From Schistocephalus solidus (taxonomy: Eukaryota; Platyhelminthes; Cestoda; Diphyllobothriidea; Diphyllobothriidae), in contig WEDG01008947.1 of the NCBI GenBank assembly GCA_017591395.1, forward strand, positions 30,085-94,084: a stretch of DNA of 64,000 nucleotides, written 5' to 3'. Position 1 is the first letter of the stretch, and the number at the start of each line of letters is the position of its first letter. Under the pieces are notes generated by a model, which ran no database searches, was not told the DNA's origin, and was given only the letters and a program-made list of their open reading frames with translations. Positions 21,901 through 36,900 of this stretch are shown in pieces. The translations under genes were made by a program, and so were the position numbers.

Positions 21901-24900
21901 ACTTAGTTACACAGTGATATAAATGTAAAGGCCTGATGAGAATTTATCGAAGGGTAACGTATGCTTGCCAAATTGTCTTTTGAATTTCCAAGTATGTCGC
22001 TGCATCCGAGGCAGCTCGTCTACCCGGAAATCTGCCAGTGCATGGGGTAGTAAGTATGCAAACTGTTCTGTAATGGAGTCAATCGAACTGATCATCGCGT
22101 ATTAGGAGGTGAGCAATATTCCTTCACAGACAGCGGTTGAAACGGTGCACTTCGGACCGTGTGACGAGCAGTTCTGTGACTTACTTCAGCGGCAGTTGGG
22201 CGTGTCCCAATGAGTTGAGAGTGACTGGAGCGCTAGAGTGTAATGCGTCGGCGAAGCCATTCACTGGCCACAACGTAGTGGCAAACCGTTAGGCAGATTT
22301 TCAGTTTTCCCCTGCTAAACCGCTTGGTCATTACTGACCCCCCCCCTCTGCTTACCTTTAGTCCAAGGGACCTTTAAGCGGCCACACTCGAGTGCATGCT
22401 TGCCCAAGTCAACTGAAACATTTTGGTGTTGGCCTGATGCCGACGCTGTCAGTAAGAATAGCTCTGACCATTTGCGTGTAAGGACGCTCGACAGTAGCTC
22501 GTGGCATGTATTTTCATGGCATGTTAAGAACTTTAATTTCAAGGATTCAAAGTGGCCTGTCGCTGCCAAGGGTTTCCTTGTAACTACCTCCTCGGTATTT
22601 GAAACATTGATGCTGATGACGATCTCCGTTTTCCAGTGAAGCCAACTGACTCGAACTGAAGAAAAACCTTTCCGAAAAATCTCTGAGTAATTCTTAGATC
22701 ACAGCGACCTTTTTCGAAAGCAGGTAATCTCCGGCGAACCGCATCTCTGGATTGATATTACAGCGGGTGCCCCCTGTTTGCAACTCCCGTCCAGAGTAGT
22801 GCTTCGTGAAACCTTGTGCCCTATATGATATAACGGTGAAAAATTTCGACCCTAGAACTGCTCAAGACCCTTCACGGGTTTCAACCGACTGTGGCTCACC
22901 CCCGCTCTGCGCTGGATGTCCTTATACGATATTGAATCTGGAGGACAACAAGTGCATCTCCATCTTACTAGCTGACTGCTTGCACGACATTCTGAGGGGA
23001 CGTGTAAGCGAAAGGTGTGCCCGAAAGTTGGAACAACTATACTGACGCCGGTATTCAAACGGGGCTCCAGATCCATTTGCGAAAAATATCGTAGCCCAGG
23101 TCTTCTTGCCACTACTGGTAACTGCAATCATCCTCTCTGATTGTGTATGTCTGCGCTCTGCCATGTAGGCACACTTTAGTCCGATCCCGCCTCTATTCTT
23201 CTTGACCATATTGACCCCGGTCACAGATGGGTGAGGGAAGAGGGAGTGCGGTAGCTGCAGCGAAAGTCTATCACTGAAAACTAGCCCATGCGCAAGTCAC
23301 CATAGTACAAGTGACATTGATGGGCTTAGTAGTGTGGTGTGGGGTTGGTCTATTAGCTTGGTAATCCCTCACTGACGCCTGTCCTCTTTTTTCCGGTGTG
23401 AGATGATAACTCATCCCCATTCTTCGTTCTCCGAGCTTGGGATGCCGACGCCAGTTTTTGAAATAACAGTTTGGCTGTCGTGGTTGCTTTTCCGTCGTTG
23501 TTTTTTGGCCCCGAGACAGGCATTTCCTTCTTCAGCCTCGGCTATTCCAGCATACCATATCTTCACAGGGGGTATATATGTCGTTAACCCCTTTAGAAGA
23601 CACTCTTGCTCGTGGTCCAGAAGCAATCTCCCCTGTTTTCAATATTTTCAGCGCATATGGTATCTTTGTCATGAAGTAACCATGACTGCCAATAATCGGT
23701 TATTTTTCTTTGCCTCAGTATCTTAAAGTCTCGCTGCCTCTATCACCACTTGTGTATGGAAAAACTTTCTTATATTCCAGACTGTTATTTATCATCTTTG
23801 GGCCTATCAAATTTTTTCGGCTTCACCTGTGACATTTTCCAACGCACCGTGAACGGCATTCGTCTACAGTAATTATAAGGTTACCTCACTATGGGTACCC
23901 AAGCCACTCCCCCTCTTTTCGGTTTAGAAATTTGGTCGGGGGGTTTCACTTCTGTCAGTCGTTGACTTCCAACCCGCTCTCTTTCTAGCCATTGTGACTA
24001 TGATATGTAGAGTTCCCTTTACTTTTCTTCTCCTGAAATCCTTGATGCTCCTTACATATCACAAAATATGGGATACTGCAAAAGCTCCCAGTTCAAGTTT
24101 AATCAGTTAGTCTAGTCAAGTATATATTTTTCACTTCTAATATCCTAGTCTATGCAACATCCTGCCATCTCATACGACAGGGATGGATGCATCGTTTTCC
24201 TTCGCGGCAGAGACATAGCAGAACGGAAGAGGACGTTGCAGGCAATAATAGCTACCAAAATAACTGCTCTCTCTCATCTTGCCTTTATGTCTTGGATTCT
24301 CAGGCAATCGACATCAACTTGGGTATTATACCTGAAAACAACCCTTCTTTGTTGCTTCATACATCCGTACGAGATCTTTCGGTTACCCTGGGAGTACCTG
24401 AATAATGTGAAATGCTGTGTTCTCTCAAAGTTCTTATGTGCTCATTACGAGGCAGTTTTCGAACCAGACAGATAAATATCCATTTATATTAGACGTCCAC
24501 GAGGTTATAATTTTTGATAATCAGAGTGCAATACCCGGGGGCACCCGTTTTTAAATGTCTAAAGTTATCACAGGATTTCAAGTGACCAGTAAGACCTGCT
24601 GGTGGTCCTGTGCACTTCCACCGATCCCATTACCTCGTAGCAGCCTTGCTGCTGCTACCCTAATGGATCAGATTGCTATACTCCCGCATTTAGCCATTCC
24701 TCCTGCCTTCTGAGGATTCAAGCTTCACCTTTCTCCTCAATTAGCCCTAACCAACCCTTCTTCCCTCTTCACCTTCCAGGTCTCTGCCGGTGTGGTCGAC
24801 TTAAACGACTTCTGCTCTCTTCTAACCGACTAGTAACTCTTCCCGACGCCATCCACTTCCTAATCGAGAATCTAGAAAAATTTGACGTTGAGGATAACCC

Positions 24901-27900
24901 AAATCTTCGCTTCCCGGAGAGGCCGGCTGCCCTACAGAAGGGTGCTGGCAGTGCCTTCTATAATATCGATTTTTCTTTGGAAACCCAGCTTCAGTTGCTG
25001 CGTGGTGGTCCACCCTCGGATGCGGCCTCGGAGGCCAAAAATGCAAAGGTATTCTGCTCTTCCATCTAAAAATCACCCAACAAAGAGTCTTGGGTGAAGC
25101 AACTGTATCACTTTTTTGACTTGCGCAATTTTCGTCTCATGAAGTATATGATAATCTGGTTACGGTTTTGGCTCCTATTTCTGGGCATCCGCCCCCTCCT
25201 CTGTCGCCTTTGCAACCACCTAATTATTCCCGAGGTCTTTTGTCCGTGCAAACAAGACATCTTTCAGGTCTCCTCCCTCCCCGTGTCTCTGAACCACGAG
25301 GTCGCGCTTTGCTGTGTGCCCTGAAAACCCTTGTCAATTCAGTTACGCCCTCTGCAAACCTCGTTACCTGTGCCCTCTTATTTGCGCGCATGTTTGACCT
25401 TTCAGGACACTGCTGCACGCATTCGCCGCCTGCGTCGTCGTCGTTTCGATGGCAATGTCAATGACAAAGACAGTAGCGCTGTGCTGGCTGGCATGCGTCA
25501 TGTGGCCAACGAAAAGGAAGCCATTATGCGTAGAAGACATGAGGACGTGGCTGAAGAGGACAAACAGATCTCGGCCAAGCGCTGGAAGGACGCTCTGGCC
25601 AAACCAAACCTGGACTACAGCGAAATTTTTGATCAGGTATTTAAGCTGTCCCTTTTCGCTTGTTACTTGGCCGAACACTGTTGCAGACTGTCAGGGTTAA
25701 GATTAGGCTTGCTGTTAACTGTAGTGTTAGGGTTAATATTAGGACTATGGTGTTAGCTAGTGTTGGGGTTAGGACACGGGATATGTACTCGTCATGGAAT
25801 TATGCGCAGAGCCACTTTTATTAATTTTGCGGCGCTTTCCTTTTCCCGTGTCGGGGCCATATAAGTAGAATGAACTTACCGACAAAGCCAAGGGAGACTC
25901 GAATGGCCATTTCTGGCTTATTAGCTGTCGTCAGTCCGCCATGCTCAACATCAGGTGGTGCCATATGAGTAATTCTTACAGAATTGGGTAGTGCTGTAGC
26001 TTTCCAAAATGTATACAACGCATCTCTAACCGTTGCTATGATCAGTAGCGTGCTTTGTCGATTTATCAAGCATCACCATCCACTTCTCGATGGCCTACCT
26101 ATTCATTTCTTCCGCCTAGCTTCCAATAGCCTCTGTCAACCGCCGAATAGTGGGTCATCGTGTATTTGAACCTGGTATGGCCCAGCCTGGTACTTCGATG
26201 TCGCACGAAGCGTATGCTTGATCTACGGTTGTCCAAACCCCAACGCGGTAGAGCAAGAGAACGCGATCAGTTAAGTGGAAAAGCTGCGTCTATATAGTGT
26301 CCCGTTTTGATTGGTCATGTTCTGTCCAATCCACGGGACGCTGTCGTGCACGCTTTCATGGCATGCAGCACGGAGACGCGCGCACTTGCTTTTCCACGAG
26401 GCCGACATTCCCAACAGAATCCCAGACACTGGGTTGGAGAAAGCTCTATAAGACGTAAAACTCCGGACAAACCGATGATTGTTTGTGACTGAAAGTGTTG
26501 TTCATATGTGGACTGGGAGTCAGACGGCGATGGCTGCTCCATATCCCCTGAGTTAGTGAATCCTGGTGTGTGCGTTATGGGGCCCAGGTCGTGCTGTGGC
26601 GCGCGAAGACGGGTACGCCGATCCAACAGCCAATGCGCCCACTCCCACATCAGACAACTAAACGGCTCGGACAGTGGTCTGATTGTGGGGGTGGGGAAGA
26701 GAGTGAGGTCGAGAGATCAGCGTTTTTTCCTCACTATAAACAATCTGACGCGCTTGAAACTATCACGGGGCGCTAAAAGCCGTGGCTTGGAAGGTTGCCA
26801 ACTGACGGGATTACTCGGACCGCGTGGTCAGCCCAATGTGTGTTTTGTGTGGAGTGGCTGACTGGCGGACGGAGCGTGAGGCTGCAATGGCTTCTTCTTA
26901 ATGTGGCCTTTATGGCACTCCCACTCTGTGGGATCCGAGCCAGGTGTGGTGGTACGCCCAGGGGCGGCTCCGGCCGCACCAGCCACCTGCGCCCTCTCCC
27001 ATCTCCGGTCTTCTTGACTGTGTCATGAGACCGGGCTCAGGTGGGGGAGGAGAAGAGAGTGCGGTAACGTTGAGTGCCGCGGTTGGAAGGTTGCCAACTG
27101 ACAATTACACTTAGACCTCGCAGTTAGTCCAATGTGTGTTGTGTGGAGTGGCTGACTGGTGGTCTGAGAGTCAGGCTGCGATGGCTCCTTCTTAACGTGA
27201 CCTCTAGCTATCTCACACATGTGAGATGTAAGCCGTTCAACCCCCTGTTGTGTGAAATCCTGGTGCTTGTGTTTGGGGGGCCAGGTCGTGTACGTAGTAC
27301 ACGTAGACGAGGTCACCAGCAGCTGCGCCCGCTTCCGCATCAGACAACTGACCGGCTCGGACAGTGGTCTGATTGTGGGGGTGGGGGAAGAGAGTGAGGT
27401 CGAGAGCTCAGCGTATTTTCCTCACTATAAACAATCTGACGCGCTTGAAACTATCACGGTGCGCTAATAGCCGTGGCTTGGAAGGTTGCCAACTGACGGG
27501 ATAACTCGGACCGCGTGGTCAGCCTAATGTGTGTTTTGTGTGGAGTGCCTGACTGGCGGACTGAAAGTCAGGTTGCAATGGCTCCTTCTTAATGTGGCCT
27601 TTATGGCACTCCCACTCCGTGGGATCCGAGCCAGGTGTGGTGGCACGCCCAGGGGCGGCTCCGGCCGCGCCAGCCACCTGCGCCCTCTCCCATCTCCGGT
27701 CTTCTTGACTCTGTCTTGACACCGGGCTCAGGTGGGGGAGGAGGAGAGAGTGCGGTAGCTGCAGCGCAAGACTACTATCACTTAAAACTAATTCACGCGC
27801 AAGTCACCGTCTCTGCTCCACCCTTCCATGGAGCATACGGTGAACATCGTCGAACTACGACGGTCGAACTGTCGTGTGTTCATATGTTCCTTGTTGGCAT

Positions 27901-30900
27901 TAGGGCAAGATTCCAGGCCGTGGGTCTGCCAGAAATGGCTTATCACCGACCTCCCATAGGTCCATTGTCATGATTTGTCAAACAGCTCTATTTTTTTTAT
28001 CTAGCTGTACTGTTCTTGGTGATAGGAAGGGACATCCAACCGAAGGTTATTTTCATTCGCTGCCCGTATCTGCTCCGTTCGAACCGATTTAAGCTTATTG
28101 ACTTGTAGTGTTTCATCCTGTCTAGCTCATTTTGACAACTCAGCCAGATCTCTGCTTAATTATATTTGAGCAACGTGAGTGAAAATTAGGCTTATTCTCC
28201 TGTCTCCATGTGTACCCGCTTATTTCTCCCTTTCTATAGCGTCCCCGACCAAATAGTTTGTCCAAAATTTGGCTATTGCATCCCTGCCGTATGCTCTCCT
28301 TATTGAGCCACTTGAATTCATTCCTCCTACCCCCGGACCACTGACTATCTTCCCCTCCACCGTTGTTTTAGAATGCTGGGCTACGACCGGGCGTTGAGGT
28401 CTGGGTAATTGATGAATTCTGCCCCAGGCGATACGATATGGAAGAATTTCAGGGCAGCCTGTTGGACGGCGACTGTTACATCATCCTCGAGACGCGAACC
28501 CTCGAGGCAGATGACAGCTTTGGCGCTCAAGGCGGTCTGGATTGGCGCATCTTCTACTGGATCGGCAAGAACGCCAGTCTGGACAAGCGAGCCTGCTCGG
28601 CTGTGCATGCTGTCTATCTTCGAAACTTCCTCGGCGCTGAAGGACAGACGGCACGTGAGGAGCAGGGTGATGAATCGCCCGACTTCTTAGCCCTATTTGG
28701 TGGCTCGTTGACGGTCTTGGAGGGCGCTCAGGGCTACACCGGCTTCTTCCATGTGGAAGCAAAGGAGGTTATCGTGAAGCTTTACAGGTAAGACCCAGAG
28801 CTGGTCTTTCCAACTTCCATGGTTCTTTTTTTTCCTTGTTGAAAGACAACTAAGAAAACACCAGATCCAAGAAGCACATCACCCCGCATCTACCTTCCGC
28901 TCACAGCTTGTACACCCTAAGGACAGGGTTGGCTATCTTGATAGAAAATGTGTTGTCTACAAAATCCGGTGTTCCAGTTGTGATGCCATTTATTGTGGGC
29001 AAACTGGGAAATCCTTCTCAACCTGCATGCATGAAAATCAGCTAGCGGTCAGAAGACGAGACCATCTATCCCAGGTTTTCATGCACACACTGGATACTGG
29101 ACATAAATTTGCATGGGAGAGCACTCGGGTTTGTAGGCACCTGCCCAATGAGAAGAGGTCGCGAATTTATGGAAGCAATGCACTCAGACGAGGCATGCAT
29201 CAATCGGCATATCGATTTAGATGCCACACAAAATCCTCAAGGAAAAATTCAAATGCGCATGGTTAATCATGGCGGGATGACAAACTGCACTTCACGCGTA
29301 TTGACGCAAACATCGCCCAACCGTAGAATCTTCTATTAAACACGGTTACTTAGTTAATTATTCTGTGTTTTGCTAAGGCTAACTGTATAGACGTGAAGAG
29401 GGAAACGACATCGAAGGAGACCATTATATCATCTGTGGAGATTGTGTTTCCTTTTAATTTCTTTAGAAACTCCGTTGAATTCTTATTTGAGGTTTCACAA
29501 TTCTTCGTAAGCGGATGAAGCTTTTGGAATTACCACTTAGTTGGGCGCACCGATTAATGAGACTATCGGTCGCAGAGAAACTTCATATTTGTGGACTTTA
29601 GGCAGTCCATAAATCTTCACGATGGTTGGTTCAGTTTGTCTCAGGGATTTAGCAACATCTTCTGACAGTTGCTTCTTCCCTGTGTTTTGTTCAAAACCGC
29701 AATCGCGCCTCCTTTGTCCGCGGGGAGTAAGATAATATCCTTGTCAGTTTTAAGACTCTTAAACGCTTTCCTCTCTTCATGTGATAGTACTGAACAATGT
29801 TTCCGGTCTTTTAAGGCTTTTATGGTACTATTTCGGATAGTAAACTGTTAGTCTTCTGTGAGTTTCTCAGTCGATATGATGGATTCCAAGCTTGCAAGAA
29901 ACACCAAATAGTTTGAGTCAGAAAGATTGTATTTCAGACCTTTTGAAAGCACGCTCTCTTCCGTTTTAATGAGGATTCTCGATGCCAGATTTACGACCTT
30001 CTATGAACACTTCTAGTTTGTGTCGGTTTGTTGTGAAATGTTAAACCATTTTCTGTATAAAACACTCCTCTTCTTCTGTTGTTCGCGTTCTCGTACAACG
30101 AAAGACGGAAAGAACACTACGCACATCGGTTTATCGAAAGGAAACTTATGACGAAATCATTCTACCTTATGAGAGCAATCAGCCCATCACTCACAAATTG
30201 AGTGCTGTCAACAGTCTACTCGGTTGAGCACAAACGCATTGCTCCGACAAAGAAGGCTATCGAATTGAACTATATTACTTGTGTGAATTATTTTCGCAGA
30301 ACGGGTACCCTAAGGATTTTGTACGCCGATGCCTGAGAGGACAGAAGTTGAAGGGAAAGGAACCAAGTAGTTCTAACCAAGCACCAAAAATAAATACATG
30401 GTGAACCCGTCCTTACATTAAGAATGTGTCTGAACTCGTCGAAAGACACCTAAGGAAGCACCAAATTCATGTGGTGCACAAACCGACAACTACTTTGCGT
30501 ACCCAGCTTGTCCACTATAAGGATATGGTCCAATATTTGGACAAGAATGAAGTCATCTACAAGATCCCGTATGAAGCATGTGATGCCGTGTATTGTGGTC
30601 AGACAGGAAAATTCGCCTCTTCATGCATCTATGAACATCAGTTGGCAGTAAAGAGGCGGGACCATCTGTCCCAAGTGGCTATGCATACTCTAGACACCGG
30701 GCACACCTTCGTTTGGGATAAAACTCGGATTGTAACCGCCTGTCCCTCCAAGAAAGGTCGAGAGTTCCTCGAGGCGATGCACTCAGATGAGTCATGCATA
30801 AACAGGCATATTGGATGCGGCGTACAGAAATTTTAAGGAGAAGTTGAAGAAACGAGAAGCAACCAGGACAGGCTGATATACACGGCGGCCGCTCAATGGC

Positions 30901-33900
30901 GAAAATGTCACACCATTATCGATTTGTTTCGCGTAATTACGATGTTAACTGTTTTTGTCGCATTTGCTACCCGCCTGCGTCTGACGACGACCCGGAGAAC
31001 CGGTGTTGAAAAGTTACGTAATAAAGCTCCTTTTTTCCCATAGAACGTATTTAACTTCAACTTTATATCTTGGGATGCCTACTTTCCATTCTGTTCCCCC
31101 GCCCGCCAGCTAGCCACTGGCAATAAACACATGCCACATATAATGCACACGTATGTTGCTAAAGGTACAACAGAAAAGACGTAGACAGCTGTTTCACGGT
31201 TGTTACCGATTATCAGTACGTCATCTGCCTTGTGCAGTGAGGTATATGTACAAGTCAAACAAGCCTGAGATTTTAGCCTGTGATATACCGCACTTTCCGC
31301 TGCTGTCACGCGTTACGCTCTCATGACCAGATGTAATTGCTCAGTTATAAACCAGGGGCACAATTTCATCGCATCATAAGAACGAAGTGAGGGTGAATCC
31401 AGCTCAACAACGCACGCATAGCCTCCCCATCTGCCTCCTGGTATTGCTAGACTAGAAAACCGTTCAGTGTCTTTTGCGATATCGTAGCCTCTGAAGATGA
31501 ACTCCTGTACAAATCTGGAAAGTCTGGCTCATTCAACTGTCCTTCATCTCCTTTGCAATATTTCCTTTCTAAGTGCACCTTCATACAACGCACAAGGAGT
31601 CGTTGAGCATGGAGTCCTCGATGGCCATTTCAAACGCCCTGTCCGGTATCAGCTAACTGACCCGTGAGCTGGTGTAAATAGAGACTCTCAGCGAATATTC
31701 CTAATTGCAAACAACTGATGCGACTGGATCTATCACTATGCTAAAAACCGTGGCTTGAAAGGTGGCCAACTGACGATATAACTCAATCCTCCTCCAGGAA
31801 GGAGGATCAGACTGAAATGGCTCCTTAATGTGGCCTCTGTGTCAATCCCAGTCAGTTGGGATCCGGACTGCCCACTTTCTGGTTGTGTGAAAATTTGGTC
31901 TATCACGCACGAATTACTCATTTTGGCACGCGTGGGTGCTTTATTTATCTCGGTAAATCACTGCGCCCGATCCATTACTCTATCTGAACATCGAGCCCGG
32001 AGTGATGCGCGAGGAGATAGTTTCTACTATTACTATCAACTAATCCATGCGCAAGTCACCTTACTTGCGCCCATCCTGCTGTCTTGCACACAGTGTGTGT
32101 CACCGGAATCGATGACCAAACTGTCATTTCTAACGGCATCGTCTCGTTCACTAGAACTCAGCTCCTTGCATTCATCAGACGCAATGTCTCCGTGATTGTT
32201 GTTACCAATTGCTCCTGCTTCATCTTACCTGCGTATCCACTGTGTGTGTTTGTAAATATGTACTTTATTTATTAGGTGGTGACGTAAGGTGGTACAGTTG
32301 GTCAGAAAGCAAAAGGTCAGGAAAAAGAATTTTCGTTACGGTCTGATTGGTGTCTGGTTCTTTCAAGCGCCCAACTACCATTGAGTTACCTGGCATTCTG
32401 TAATTATGAACAATCAGTCTTCGTCTACAGCGAGCCCAGATCTCCTATCAGACATTATGCAGGCATTGTCAATGCGTGTCTAACTAATGTTGAACATGAA
32501 GACCAGTTGTCTAGCTAACCTGCCGTTTATACAGGGTGAAAGCGTGCTCGATTACTGGAACATGAACTCTATACGTGTGATGCCGCGCGTGATTGCGTAG
32601 ATTTTCACAAAAACGAAAAAAGGATGGCTTTGATTCCGTCTGATTATGAGTGTCATATAAGCCGCATTAGGAAGGTGGAATTGCAACCCAACTCTCCGTC
32701 CTGAGAGGACCGAGTTATCGTGTCAGTTGACAGACTTTCACGAAGAGCTGTGATACTGTGAATTCGAATTCAGCCTTTAGATGATCAGACTTTCAACTCT
32801 TGTAATAGGTCCCCTGATTTCTCATGTTTTTCCAATATCCGCCCCCTTCTTCTGCTGCAGATTGTTCGGCCAGGAGAAGGATATGCACGTGGTTTCCATG
32901 CCACTGACGCCACTGAGTCTAGACCCCAAGTACGTGTACCTGGTGGATGGAGATTCCAAAATTTACGTATGGATGGGCTCTCAGGCACGAGTGATTATTC
33001 AGACGCGCGGTCGGCTGTTGGCTGAGAAGATTGCCCAGAAAGAGCGCTTGAACGAGGCTGAAATCCTGGTGGAGTCTGAGGGCAAGGAGAGCAACGAGTT
33101 CCTCGCCGTCCTCCTGGGCCTCTGGAAGCCTCCACCGCTGCTTAATCCAAACATCGACGAGAGCGATCTCCAGGCACCTAAAGCTGCCGGTGCCGCTGAT
33201 CCCGATGCGGCCAAACGGGCTCTGGAGGAAGAACGGCAGGCGCACAAACAGAAGATCCTCACTAATCACCCCAAACCACCGACTGTGGAGACGAAGCCAG
33301 CTCCGCCACGCGACTTCATTCCCTTGGACTGGAAGGTGCCCAGACCGATTCTTTACGATGTCAAACTGGGAAGGGGCTACTTAGAACTCCTTCAGGTACT
33401 GTTGCCACTCCGTGATACAGTAGAAGAGCATCTTTCTATTGGACTAAATTATATCCACTCCGTCCCCGAATTAAATCCCAAACCACACTATAGCCTCGAT
33501 GCGGCATCCCTCAAATCTACTCAAACGTTGAACGTTGTTGGTACTCCTTGCGAGTGCAGGTCCAACGGATCCAACCCCCATCTCTTGTAAACGCGCAAAT
33601 TCCTACACTGTGCCTTTCCCACCTAGCCCCAAATAGCTTAAGTATATGAGCTTGTCCGTATAACCATACGTCTCTGTCATTAAATGTCCTCTTATGTCAA
33701 TAGACGTAAATACGCATTATATGCATATAGGTGCCACCTTTTCTCTCTGTGGCTTGATGATAGTACTCTAGCACCAACTGAATAAGTAGCAAAAGCATAC
33801 TTTAAAATGTGTCACTTTCGACGGAGCTAGCCGAACGTCGGCTGAACCACTGTAGTCCAAGGAAATTATAAGGTTTGAACATTTTCGAGTGAATCATATC

Positions 33901-36900
33901 CGAGGTCACTAACCAAATGTAACCGTCTACCCAACGACCGTTATTAGCCACCATATAAGTTTAGATTTATATGGGGATAGTAATGCTTCACTCTTGTTCA
34001 TCATTCATCTTGACCCGCATTTTTCTCATGGCCGTGTGCAAAGCAGTCCGCTGAACCGCTAGATCGATGTCTGACAGCGTTACAACACACTACGAGACTC
34101 ACTGCCTTACCATAGATAATCATAATGAAAAGCCTGAAGTATTTTCACTTAAAAATTACCAATTATGTGAACGGGTTTGGTACAAAGCAAACAGCCACGT
34201 GTTTGAATCTTTATTCTATCGTATTCTATCCCGTCGAAAATCCAACTTCGCCAAGATGCGAAGATCCTTACTACAACGAAAACATACTTTTCCACTCATA
34301 AGAGGGTTTTGGCTCCGTTTTTGTCTGCTCAACAACTGAGTCTTTTTGAGGCAGATCGGTGGGATTTTCTTCCTAGACTGTTACTCATGTGCGTTGGTAG
34401 TTCGTCGGTGGATTAGTGACTCACCTGCTCTGTTGTTTGACGTTGGGGAAAGTATCCTTCTAGTGGTGATACCGTATTTTCCAGCTCCTCTTTTGTTTCA
34501 TTTTGTCGTAAACGCCGTGGAAGTTATTAGGTTGCGTTCTCACTCCACAGTTACACCCTTTCGCTGAGTGCCTACAGATTACTCATACCCATAGTTTTTT
34601 TTCTTTTTCGAAAAGTCGTTAAGTTACTGACGAGGAAAAAGGTTCATTCGGGATATTGCTCTATTGATAGAGTCCAACAAATTTATCTAGATTTCACAAA
34701 AGTAATTTTGAAAATTTTATCAAATTACAGATCCGCGTTACCGCGTATCTGAAATCGCACGTCACTCGAGTATACCGCGATACACAGTTTGTCCCATTCT
34801 TACCTTTGTTGTCCTCACAAGCCTACATCCTTGCTGACAAAATTTTCACATTTTGTATAAAATCCTTCTCTTCTCAATGTCCCTGTCGGCAAAATGATTC
34901 GGGACTCACGTGCTTCTATGTTGTAATTAAATACGAAGTGCCTGTTCAGAAACAATTGAACCCTCAGCTCTTGGTCAGGCTCTTTTTGTGGTTCCACCGC
35001 AAGGAACGTGCATTCGCTGCTGCTCCGCTTCACCCCTTTATGCTGTACGTTCGTCGGTTGTTGCCTACTGGGCATGTTAATTCAGCAGTCCGATTTTTCG
35101 TTTGTAGTGTGTTCAAGTTCGATCTAGTAGTGGATCTATTCCGCAACTTTTAGCTACAACTTTATTTTCTCTCTCTAGATGGGCGAAAATTAACTGCTTG
35201 TGAGCAGCCTACCTCCGTTCCACCAGCTTATCTATTGTAGGCTCTCGGGTTATTTGTGTGCGCACTAACACGTACAACCTTAGCGGGTTTTTGAACTTTG
35301 AGCTCTCCTTATTTACAGGTTTTTGTTCTATAAGCCCTTGGGTGAGAGGGAATAGTAGCACGAAGTGTACGGAACGGTATGCCTAAGGAGATTTCAGGTT
35401 TTACTTAAATTGTGGACTCTTAACTTCGCTTTAACGGTCATCTTTCTGTTTTTCTATATTTCCTCTTACAATTTTCTTGTTTCGGACAGACTGAATTGCC
35501 AACAGGACAGCTGACAAGAGCACTTCTGCAGTCCCAAAATGTCTACCTGGTGGATTGCGGTGGCGAGCTGTACGTGTGGATGGGCAAGAAATCGGCCAAG
35601 TTCTTGCGCTATGCTGGTTTCAAGCTAGCCCAGGAGCTGATGGACATGATGCCGAGAGGCTTTTACGGTGGCGCCGAGTCCTCGCTAATCGCCGAACTTG
35701 TTTCTGACGCTTCAACAACTCCCAAACGTCCCACACCCCAACTCTGCCCAGAGGGGGCTGAAAGCCAGGTGGGCCATGCTCCCGTTTTTAACCAAGAAAA
35801 CAGGCATTTGACAGCCTTCGTTCAACTGTCTGTGTCTTTTTACATGCACCTTTGCCGACTATCACACCCTTCGGTTCAGTCGGCCTCATCAGTGTATATA
35901 TATATATATATAAAACATTCATACCTCTTGCAAGATAATTACAGCTCATATTTCATCACTGGGTGGTGAGGGCCCATCGGACCTCTGCCTTGTAGTCTTG
36001 GCCGAGGGGTGGGTTCATTTGTTAATGCCCCCCTCGTCAGACAGAGCAGACAGGAGTTGCGGGCTTATTACATCGCTTAAAGATTATCTTATAGTAGATG
36101 CAACCGTCAAAGGAAGAAGTGGCGTTCACCGGGAGATGTTTATTAGGTGTCTGACATTCCGGGTAGTTGTTTCGTCTGTCCACGCTCAGAGACTGGAGAG
36201 TCATGATCACTGCCCTCATTGTATGCTACTCTTTGCCTTGTGCCTGTTTGGTGGCCTGTCTGGCTGCGTCGGACCCATACCATGCCGTAACCCGTGTCGC
36301 CGTCGCTGCTTCCGGCTAAGAGGCTGTGTGTTTGAGTCGGTCGGCCTTTCACCAGGGCTTGTTCCACCCCCGTGCTCGTTGGTCGCGGAGATGATTGGCG
36401 GCCTCGATTGTTCTTCGCCCAGATAGGGGACAGACGAACCAACTACCCGAAGCGTCAGACACCTAATAAACATCTCTCGGTGACTGCCTCTTCTTCCTTT
36501 GGCATACCACCTGGGAATCACATTTTCACTACTATTAAGATGTAACCATCTTTGGAGCCGCATTGTCTGAACAGACGCGGAACCCCCACTGTGGTATCCT
36601 GGCGCAGTTGGTGGATGCACTCCCCAACCTTCTCTTTTTAATGCGATAAATGCAAGAAGCCCTCACTACGTTTCGATAGTTTGACCGTCTCAGGTAACTA
36701 CTCTCACCGCTGTTCTAACGGCACAGTGTTCCTTTTTTATTTTGAAAGGCAAAGCCAAGACGATTTGAAAAGTTCATGCTTACAGTGGCTGATGACACCA
36801 AAACCACCTCTACCCGTACTGCACATGTGCTGCTTGTGCCATGTTCTTCTCGTCAATCTCAAGCTCGGTGTTATTACTCTCGACCCGGCGACGTTGCCCA

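Larger units (their letters stand above)
25637..28371. other. FLII intron 6 (2.7 kb)
   Basis: It holds a degenerate TTAGGG-like tract, a dispersed-repeat copy (25,840-25,970) and the large multimeric repeat (26,480-27,890). The open frames in it belong to the repeats. Confidence 0.6.

Noticed and set aside
26315..28000. Many open frames on both strands in FLII intron 6
   Set aside because: They recur with the repeat units and show no family; they are GC-rich repeat translation.
32919..33269. Minus-strand frames opposite FLII exon 8 (and similar opposite exons 7, 10, 11)
   Set aside because: They are antisense shadows of strongly coding exons.
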